Source: Phycisphaerae bacterium (lineage in GTDB: Bacteria > Chloroflexota > Anaerolineae > 4572-78 > J111). Taken from it: DNA of 12,523 nt. The translations under genes and the position numbers were made by a program. Shown in pieces: positions 1 to 9,500 of the stretch (position 1 is the stretch's first letter; every line of letters starts with the position of its first letter). The stretch is from contig JANQQF010000102.1 in NCBI GenBank assembly GCA_028285035.1, positions 1 to 12,523 on the forward strand, in the 5' to 3' direction. The notes under the pieces are model-generated. The model did no database searches, had not been told where the DNA came from, and saw only the letters and a list, made by a program, of their open reading frames with translations.

Positions 1-299
1 ACTTGAGCATCATCTATATGTTCAAAGATAGTTATCTTATGCGTAATAATACTTTGTGTACCAAATTTATCCTCTAGAGACTTAACATAAGCAGTTGCAA
101 CATAATCACCTTGATCAAAAGGTTCGTGTGAAAGATAATTTAACTTCCAGCCTAAAGGTATATCTGAGTCCTTTATTAATAAATCTGGAGTGTGACCAGT
201 AAACTTCCAATCATCCAACAAGCTAGAAGAGGCACAACCACTAATTGACAGCACAAACACCAGGATCAGTGTAAAATGCTTGCTCCCTGTAACAAACAT
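1..299 (-). CDS. Small putative lipoprotein, 3'-partial; candidate immunity protein
   Basis: ATG at 299-297 opens a frame that runs off the left edge after 99 complete codons. The N terminus is a lipoprotein signal peptide: KH at residues 7-8, hydrophobic core FTLILVFVLSI, lipobox ISGC with Cys at residue 22. The mature part begins ASSSLLDDWKFTGHTPDLL and includes DIPLGWKLNY, YVATAYVKS and THKITIFEHIDDAQ, suggesting a small mixed alpha/beta or beta-rich domain. I do not recognise a family. The gene follows the RHS gene on the same strand after 204 bp and is clearly AT-richer (about 34% GC in the rows counted). That position and membrane-anchored outward location fit an immunity lipoprotein against an exported effector, but a plain envelope lipoprotein is equally possible. 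Confidence 0.75.
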   Translation of the reverse strand, partial: MFVTGSKHFTLILVFVLSISGCASSSLLDDWKFTGHTPDLLIKDSDIPLGWKLNYLSHEPFDQGDYVATAYVKSLEDKFGTQSIITHKITIFEHIDDAQ

Positions 300-310
300 A
301 TCAATCTAAA

Positions 311-316
311 CTCCTC
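311..316 (-). promoter_or_regulatory. Ribosome binding site of the lipoprotein gene
   Basis: GAGGAG on the minus strand lies 11 nt before the ATG at 299-297. The spacing is slightly long but usable. It supports this ATG as the start. Confidence 0.65.
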
Positions 317-362
317 AATACCTATTCGTGAAAAATACTCAAGTTAGCTTTAACCTACAAAG

Positions 363-427
363 CTTATAAGAGGTATCCACTTATTACCACAATTTGTTCT
401 TCAAAGAGATACTCTACTATTTGTCAA
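363..427 (-). promoter_or_regulatory. Weak candidate promoter for the downstream lipoprotein gene
   Basis: The 204-bp gap between the two genes (300-503) is AT-rich. On the minus strand it holds TATAAG (368-363), a 5/6 match to a -10 box, with a poor TTGTGG (392-387) 18 nt upstream. It also holds a perfect TTGACA (427-422), which lacks a good -10 at 16-18 nt spacing. Neither pair is convincing, but the gap is long enough for separate transcription of the small gene. Nothing else is evident in this gap apart from the inverted repeat and ribosome binding site listed separately. Confidence 0.2.
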
Positions 428-436
428 ACTCTTGTT

Positions 437-509
437 AGATAGCCGAAATATCTCACAGAGGCTAAGTAGATATTCTTCAAGATATACACCGACTACATAG
501 CGGCTATCT
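437..509. repeat. 9-bp perfect inverted repeat spanning the RHS stop codon
   Basis: AGATAGCCG at 437-445 is the exact reverse complement of CGGCTATCT at 501-509, which contains the RHS stop codon (504-506). The intervening loop is 55 nt. The left arm can alternatively pair AGATA (437-441) with TATCT (449-453) around a 7-nt loop. There is no following T tract in the minus-strand direction, so it does not look like a standard terminator. It may be chance. Confidence 0.35.
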
Positions 510-3500
510 TCTCCCTGGCATTGTAGCGTGTTTACAGGCTGGTGTCTCGACATACATAGAATAAGGTCCCCAGTTTACCCATTGACGGTCAAACGCATGG
601 ATATATCGACAATCCGTAGCAGGGTTGTTTAAAGCCATCCAGTATAAATCGCGTAACTCAAACCCACTTCCAATATAGCTTTGCATCGGGAGGCCCCTTA
701 ATTGTAACACCAGCTGAGCAATTCCTCCATAGGTAATTGCATCTTTATGTCGAACGGCTGTCAGGTCATCATTTTCGGTATTGGTCAAACCAATACCAAC
801 GCCAACCCCAACTGTTCCCAGCGGATCTCCGACTGAAACCTCATATGCACCACCTGCCTCACCAAATTCAGCTTGTATTCTTGCGGCTCTTATATCACCA
901 CCTATATATCCTAGACTAGAACCTTCGCCTGTCAGAATATCTCCTGATACTTCTCCACCTACAACGATTGGCCCGTAAACAGCCTCTCCATATGCATTAT
1001 ATTGAAAAGTTGAGTTTACCTCACCTGTTCGTATATCCCAAGCGTAAATTGTCTCTTCTTGCCCCCCTATCGATCCCCCGATTGGTAACGCCCCTGTTGG
1101 GGATGCCGCACCTTTAGTAAAGCTAATATATGGTTCAATCGTTCCAGGTATTTCAAAGTGAGCAACCATGTGCCAAACATTTACTTCACAAATATGTTCA
1201 TCTGGTATTGTACCTGGTGGAACAAAAATCGGTGGTTCAGCATTGAGGGCCTGATTCTGTATACCTTGTGCATCGGCTGCCGCTCCAAGATATGTGTGCC
1301 AATCTGGTGGATTCAAAATCGCTAGTGCTTCTTCCTGCCGTTGACTAAATTCCTTCGAACGTTCTGCGCGTATTGATTCAGATTGATGGAAAGCATCGAT
1401 TGCCCGACGAATACACGCCTCACGAGTTGAAGCAAGAACATTTTTACAAACGTTAGCCGCATAATGCTCTGCTGCCGAAGGACAATTATTTCCAGGATAA
1501 TTGGCACAGGTATCAAATCCGCTCGGATCAATAAAGTTGATTGGGTTACCATAGGTATAGCTATACCCTGCCAACGTTGCAGGGCGCATTATATCGCCCT
1601 CCCAAGCATCTTTACTCAAGAATGTCCCAGTCTCCGGTGCATACCAGCGGGCTCGCAAATGCAACAGGCTGACTTCCTCCTGCCACCATTCACCGGTATA
1701 ACCATACATCACATCCCCACTCTGCACCACATTGCCATAGGGGTCAAACTCCTGATATGACACCAACTGCGCTGTTTCATCAAAGACCTGCCGTACCGAA
1801 CCAAGTCCATCACTGAGCAGATAACGTATCTCGCCTGTTATGTTTTCAGTCATAATGACCCCAGGTACATGTAGGTAGGCATTATCCTGGCTGGTATAGA
1901 TGACCTCCGGCAAGCCTTGGGCATCCAGCGCAAAGTGCGTCGTACTTAACCCAACCGTTTGGGCCACGCGATCATTCACCCCATTGTAAATTGGTGTGAC
2001 GATCTGGTCATCTCGCTCAATTTGGGTCAACCGATCAGCCGCATCCCAAGTATTGGTGAAGGTGTCACTCTTGAGCAAGTTTCCATTGTCATCAAAGCTG
2101 TAGACCGCCTGCCCATTCAATTGCTCCAGCCGATTCGCCGCATCATACAGATAATCCGTCGTATTGCCATTAATGATTTGCTGTAAGCGATTACCAACTG
2201 GATCATAGGCATAATCATACACCTCACCCGTGGAGTAATCTGCATCGGTCAAACGATATAAATCGTCATACTGATATGCAATTACCCGGTCAACAGTTAA
2301 GTTCAGTAGGGTGGTATCCGTCAAACGAGCCGTCTCAGCCAAGCCCACTCCAGTGGGCACGTAGCTGGTGTCAGTGATGAGCAGTAATCGATCAATCCGT
2401 ACCCCTGGTTCCCGCATTCGTAGGCTCAACGTATGGACCCCTGTTGTCGTAATTGGGAGGGTAACAGCTGCGTCACTTGCCCAATCCCATTGACTAGGCG
2501 TAAAACCAGTCACTGTTGTTACTTCATTGCCCAAGCTGATATAGAGCGAGTCCGCTGTAGCTTGGCTGGCATAGCCGCGTATCCATAACGTATAGGTGCC
2601 AGGGGTGGTGAAGTGGATGGGGTAGGAGACCACAGGGCTGCTGGTCAATTCAGTTGTTTGCAACAAGACGGCCGTCTGCGGTGTTGTTTGTAGATATGAG
2701 GTGCCCGTATAACCTGGCTGACTGGTTTTGAGATTCCATAGATGACTATCGCCATTGGTCCGAACTGAGAAATGCTCTGCTTCTAACACAACTAGACCAC
2801 CCTCTTCCAAGTGTCCGCCACCTAGACCCAACTGTACTGCGGCTAAGGTTTCGGTCAAGGTACGCCGATTGCCAACCTGATCCAGTTCATAGCCGTAGCT
2901 GGCAAGAGTCTCATCCGGGGTAGTATGAGTCAACAGGGTCAAGCGTCCGGCTTCGTCATAGCGGTAGGTGCTGGTGATGTTGTTGGGCAAGGTTACATTG
3001 GTCAAACGATTGGCATCGTCATAACTGTAGCCAAATTGCCCGTTATTCCAATCGGTTACAATATCTAGGCGATTGCCATTATCATAACTATAATTTACTT
3101 CACGAGCATCAGGATAAATCAGCTTTGTTCGATTACCCACTGGGTCATATCGATAACCAACTTGCAAGTTTGCCCCATCTTTGACCTCAGTCAGCCGATA
3201 CAAACTATCATAGGTATAGGTCGTTGTCCCCGTCCCATCAATCATTGATAAACGATTGCCAACCCCATCATAACCGAAGGTTACATCGGGTGTACTATCC
3301 CCGTAATTAATTGTTGCCAACCGATTAACATCATCATAGACAAAATCAGTCACGATTCCATTCGCATCCGTCATAACCGTCCGATTACCAATCTCATCGT
3401 AGCCATATTTGGTAATTTGGTTCAATGGGTTCCTGAGTTCAACCAAGCGATTAAGGTCATCATAAATCTGGATGGTAGTATTGTTACGAGCATCGGTCAT

Positions 3501-6500
3501 TGTCAATCGATTGCCGACCTCATCATAGGTATAGCTCGTCATCACATCTTCATCGGTTACTCCATTAGTATAGACCCCATCAACATAATTCTCAGTCACC
3601 TTCGTCAAGCGATTCAGTGGGTCATAATCATAGCGTGTTTCGACAAGTTCAGCATCAATCATTGCGACACGATTGCCCGCTCCATCATAACGATACACCG
3701 TCTCGTGGCCTAGAGGGTCAATTGTCTTAACCAATCGATTTAAAGCATCATATTGCATTTCCGTAGTTTCATTGGCCCCATTCATTGTAAATCGCAGATT
3801 ACCTAGACCATCATAAACTCTATCACTGATCAAGGTATTAGGATCGGTGACTTTTATCGGACGATTTAGATCATCATACTCTATAATAGTCGTCTGATTA
3901 TTCTCATTTGTACGGGTAAGCTCATTTCCTAAACCATCATAGGTACTACTTACTGTTCCACTCAAGGCATTGGTGGTCTCTGTTAGTCGATAAAGCTTGT
4001 CGTAGACATAATGCGTTGTAGTGTTCTCTGCATCTGTCAGGGTTAACAGATTACCTATAGCATCATAACTATAGCTGGTGACTTGATTCTCAGCATCAGT
4101 TTGTTCTTCGAGGCGATATAAACTGTCATATTTATATGAGGTAATCTGCCCTTTTGCATTTCGTACGGTAGTTTGTAGATTGACCGCATTATAGCCAACC
4201 ACGGTTTGACCGTCCACGGCATTGGTTGTCGTAACCACACGATTGAGGGCATCATACTCATAGGTTGTTGTTCGAGTTTCAGCATCAGTTACACTCAGTT
4301 GGTTCCCCACAGGATCATAAGTGTATCGAGTTGTTCCGCTCACTGGATTTGTAATTGACAAAATTCGATCTAGATCATCATACTGATACGCCGTAACCCG
4401 TCCCAAAGGATCTGTAACGTCTTTAACATTCCCAACCTGATCATACGCATAATGATGGGGCACATCTTGATCTGGCTGAACACTATCATAAACACCATCC
4501 CCATAGTTTTCAATGAAATGAGTAACCCGATCCAAATCATCATATTGTGTTCGGGTTTCACGCCCCAAAGTATCAATGGTGCTCACCTGATTACCGACCT
4601 CATCATATCCATAAAGCGTAACAATATCCTCATCAGGCAAGGCAGAGTCATACACCCCATCAATATAATTCACAGTCTGGCGGATAATACGATCAACTGC
4701 ATCATATTCTGTTCGCATCTCCCGCCCCAAGGTATCAATCCTGCTGACAGAATTCCCTAATCCATCATACCCATAAAGCGTAACAATATCCTCATCAGGC
4801 AAGGCAGAGTCATACACCCCATCAATATAATTTACAGTCTGCTCAATCAAGCGATTACTCTTATCATAGTTTCGCCGTATCACTTGCCCCAAAGTATCGG
4901 TCATAGCAGTGGTTCGACCTAATGGATCATAAGCATACTCTATGACAATGTTATACTCATTCTGATAATTTTGAGGTTGTCCCGCCTGATAATTTTGGGT
5001 CACTCGAATCACCCGATCATTTGTATCATAGGCTGTTAGTGTAACCTGGTCCAGAGGGTCGGTTAAGCTTAACAGGCGTCCAGCCGCATCATAATCATAT
5101 TGACTAATTTGGCCCAAGGCATCGGTAATGACCTCTCGTCGATACACACTATCATAACCATAACTTGTCACCTGCTCGTTTTCATTAGTCCTACTTAAGA
5201 TATTACCCACGGCATCATAAGCTGTAGTTACAACCCCGCTTAACGGATTGGTTATTGTAATCACCCGATTAAGCGCATCATAACCATAGGCTGTCGTTCG
5301 ATTTTCAGGATCCGTCATACTGAGCTGATTACCAGCGGGGTCATAGGTGTATCGGATCGTACCACTTAATGGATTGGTCACAATTTCGACTCGATTTATC
5401 GCATCATAACTGGAATGGGTCACACGCCCTAAGGGATCGGTCACCTTAATTTGATTACCCAGATCATCATAGCTATAAATCGTCACCAAATCTTCATCGG
5501 TAGCACTACTGTAACTACCGGAGTCAGCTGGTGTCGTGGTCACACAATTTTCTATGGTACGGCTCACGCGGTTCAATTCATCATACACCGTACAGCTCAC
5601 CCGTTCCTCTGGTGCCCCAACCAAGCTAATGATCTTTTCAACATTGTCATTATCATCATACACATATTGGACAATAATATCCTCATCTGGCTGGTTCGCA
5701 TCATACACCCCATTCACATAATTGGTTACACTGCGCTCAATGCGGCCCGCTTCGTCGTAGAAAGTGCGGTTCACTCGGTTTACAGTATCGGTAATGGCAA
5801 TCGAACGGCCAAATTCATCATAGCCATAGATGGTAATCAGATTGTACTCGTCGAGATGGTTCTGGGTGGTCACACTGGGGTGCTCATTTTGAATGCGCTG
5901 GACCATTCGTCCCGCCTCATCATATACAATCCGATTTACCCGCCCCAAGGTATCGGTCGTAGTCACTCGACGACGTGAACCATCGTAGGTATAGGTCATA
6001 ATCAGGTTGTATTCATCTTGATAATTTTGCGGCTGACCAGCCAGATAATTCTCCGTCACCTTAATCACATTATCATCCGCATCATACTCATTGACCGTCA
6101 CCTTCCCTAAGGCATCCGTCGTCGTAATGACTCGCCCCAAACTGTCATATTCAGTTGTGGTGGTGTGACCTAAGGGATCGGTTACGCTAGTCTGGTCGCC
6201 AAAGGTGTTGTAGCTATATTGGGTCACATTGCCATTGGCATCGGTCATACTGGTCAACAAGCCTTGCCCATTATAATCGTAGAGCATAGTGTGATCCAAG
6301 GCATTAGTAACTGAGATCAGATTGTTTTGTCCATCATAAAGATAGGTCGTGACCCGCCCCTCAGGATCCGTGCTTTGGCTCAAATTATTATTCACATCAT
6401 ACGCATAGGTGGTACGATTACCTAAGGCATCAGTCATCACCGTGGTCAGCCCCAGCACTGTTCGCTCATACCGAGTAATGTTACCCTTGTTGTCCACCTC

Positions 6501-9500
6501 CTGGCTACGATTCAGGGCCTCATCAAAGACATACTGCTGCTGCCCACTCAACGCGAGCTTGGTCTGTGCTTGCAATAAGCCCGTCTCATCGTAGGTGTCA
6601 GTATAGACAACACCGCCTTCAAGTACCCGCCGTTCACCTGTACTCAAATAATCAATGGCCAACGTCACATTGCCCGCTCCATCCTGCTGCTTCACCACCC
6701 GTTTAGTCTCATCATACTGGGTCTGCTTTACCACCCGACCTTCTGGATCGGTAATCTCGGTCAGTAAGCCCGTATTATTGCTATAAGCGTAAGTCCAGGC
6801 CATATTACGAGTATCAGTCATAACAATTAGCCGATTTAGGCTATCATATTCATAACGTACCTGCCGTCCGCTATGATCGCTAACTGTCTCCAGTAAACCA
6901 ACCGTGGTATAGCTAAAGTCCAGCCACCGTTGTCCGCTCGGCCCTGTCACTCGACTAAGTTTTCCTCCCACATCATAATCATAATCCACTACATGCCCCT
7001 GCGGATCTTGATGGCTCTCCAACCTGGCCCACAGCGGTTTGCTACCATCAAACTCAGCTTCAACAAAAGTATAGACCGTTTGGTTGGGCACCGTTATTAC
7101 GTAGGTGTACGGAGCCGTCGATCCCACTTTTGCCAGCGTCGCCCGAACCCCCGGCTCGGCTTCATAGCTGCCATCCGTCTGCTCATAGAAACGCATCCGT
7201 GAACCGTGCGGGGCTTGGAAGATGGCCGTGTTCGCTTCACCATCAGGGTCATCAGGTAAAGTAAGTTGGAGTTCCTGATTGTGGCTCCAACCCTGCCCCA
7301 TGGTGTCAGAATAAACTACAGTCTGACCTGTGGTCGCAATCGAGTTGTAGCTTCGTTCAAAGGCCACGGTCGGTCCGGCTGTCGGGAAGGAGAGGTCGGT
7401 CGATTGTTGGTTATAATTCCCTGTACGGGTATTCACACCGCCACCAGCATAGTTGTTCATTTGTCCTGTGCTACAGAATGGACACTCATCGGCCATCGTC
7501 AGATCATTCTGGAGAAGCGGACAGATGGCCTGATCCTCATCTCTAAAGCGGGTCAGTACTGTCAGGCGCGGGGCACTAATGGCGTCGCCCTCATAATTGT
7601 CAACCTGGTGGTAGCCGGAGGTGAACTCGCTAAAGCGGCCTCGATCCGTCGCCACCAAGCGCCACGTTACCTTGCGTTCTTCCTCGGGGGGAATCGTTCC
7701 CAAATACACCTCTAAATCAATTGGTAAAATCGGTATGTCATCAACTGCCACAGCCGTAATCTCAAAACTAGTTGGTGTGGAACTGGTGCTATCCACCACC
7801 TTGGGTTGGCTGGAGCTAATGCTAAAGTTTTGGGCCGGACCCGCTCCGGTATTGCGGATGACGGCCTCCAGGTCAAAGACGGTACAGACATAGCCCGGTC
7901 CGGGCAAGGTATACTCCACCTCAAGCTCTGGCCCAGGTAAGACCGTAAAGTCTTCGGGGGCGGTGGTCAGGCTTTCCGTCTGACCATTTGATTTGTAGGT
8001 AAAATGGGCCGTGACCACAAAATCCTCGCCGTTAGTACTTGTGAGCGAGGCTGTGGGTAAAATCAGCCACTCCCCAATCACTGTCTCATCCTTAGCCAAA
8101 TTGGTGGTCAATGTCGTTGGCGTGGTTGGGGTGATGATAAAGCTACCGTTCACCCGACTGCCTGTGGTATCAGAGATGATCAGATCAACCGCCAAATCTT
8201 GAATAGAATTTGCCAACGAATTTTCCACCACCAAGCTGGCGTTGAAGCCCTCTCCAGATAACATCACCTTTTGATTAATTTGAATTCGAGTCTGTTGATC
8301 TGCGGCCCCGATAATCCAATACTGGGTAGGCGTGGTCACATCGGCAAACGGAGGGGGACCACTCCCCTCACCCACGTACTCACCACGGAGTTGAAATGGC
8401 AAAGGTGTCCAAATCCAGCCACCACCGCCGCCGCCAGGCACACTACCACCGCCAGGACTACAATCAACATTCTTTGGGTAAATCAACATTTTACCAACCA
8501 AGGGCTGGGTCTGCGTCGGTAATTCACCCAAGCGGAAGGTGGTATAAATCTTAACCCCATATTGATCCTTGGTTACCTGAATATCCAGATAGTTGGTTCG
8601 CATTTTCTGACCCACCGGATCATAGAGGTTAATCGCCGCACTATCGTAATAGGTCTCATTCGGAGTCAGCCAATCTGGTATCTGCGCTTTGAGCGTTACG
8701 GTAATATCTGTGTCGCTACTCAGGGTAAAGGGGTTCTCCTGTTCTGCTCCCAAAGTCATCGTAATCCAATCCATGAACATAGGCTGGGTGAAGGTCAGAC
8801 TGTAATTAACGCCTGACGAAAAAATACCAGGTTCCAAAATATAATCCTGTTGGTAAAGCACTCCTTCGTTAATATACGGACTGGTCACACTACTGGGATT
8901 GAAAGTGTAACTGACCAGTTGATTATCTGCCTCCAGATATACACCTTCAACATTAATGGCACTTTTGCTAACATCGCCTACAGATTGCCCGGTTACTGTA
9001 ATGGTTCCCGTTCCACCCGGCGGAATTAATCCCGGCGTTTCAAGTGTTGAGATGGAAACGCCTGCCCCATCAAACCACGCTCGGTCTAGAGAAGCGGAAG
9101 TATTACTTAAATTATACACTGTAACGTAGTCCGTCATAGGCGTACTATCATCACAGAGCCTCCATTCCCGCGAAGGGAAAACCACACCTACACCTGGATT
9201 ATCAACCGCATAGGTCATCGTCAAGGCCACATCATAACCCACTTCAACCGAGGCCACCTCCCACTCATAACTCAGCGCGGTTGGGGTCAATGTTGTTGTC
9301 ACAGACAAGGGGGTGGTGCTGCCATCGCTGGATAGGCCAATATCCAGATTTCCCTGATTAGTCGTATAGCCTGATTGCTGCACTTGATAGTCATACGTGC
9401 CCACGGCTAAATCATTAAAACTGGCCAACCCTGCCCCATCACTCTCAGCTGAGAACGTTTCATGATAAGTGCGGGTCACGCCCTGCGTCACCTGGAAAGA

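Larger units (their letters stand above)
1945..7005 (-). repeat. YD-repeat array of the RHS shell, about 65 repeats
   Basis: Residues ~1830-3517 contain about 65 repeats of ~20-22 residues in the form Y-x-YD-xx-(G/N)(N/R)-xxxx-TD-xx-G (for example TTYEYDALNRVVTTTNAVDG). In the middle and later part, repeats of the GN type and the NR type tend to alternate, giving a ~42-residue double period. Nine repeats are longer and carry an acidic or Asn/Gln-rich insert ending in DED or DEYN (nt ~3540-6065). YD repeats assemble into the strand-turn-strand spiral wall of RHS cocoons. The array is broken once by the CBM-like insertion. Confidence 0.95.

Noticed and set aside
346..364. Hairpin AGCTTT / AAAGCT with 7-nt loop as a terminator of the RHS transcript
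   Set aside because: The stem is only 6 bp and AT-rich, no T tract follows directly on the minus strand, and it lies close to the lipoprotein start.
1322..1552. Minus-strand alternative-frame peptide over the tip boundary, considered as a frameshifted or overlapping gene
   Set aside because: The main frame is continuous through the core and tip with no disruption, and the alternative frame has no recognisable start context or domain.
5451..5978. Plus-strand open frame of 175 codons opposite the YD array
   Set aside because: It is antisense to a perfectly regular YD-repeat coding region. Its Ile-rich repetitive translation is what the reverse of YD codons gives, and it has no clear ribosome binding site or family resemblance.
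1945..7005. Regularly spaced direct repeats resembling a CRISPR or minisatellite array
   Set aside because: The ~63-nt periodicity is degenerate, in frame and explained fully by YD repeats; there are no identical repeats with unique spacers.
7266..7715. Plus-strand open frame of 149 codons opposite the DUF6531-like region
   Set aside because: It overlaps a strongly conserved coding motif on the minus strand and looks like chance absence of stops.
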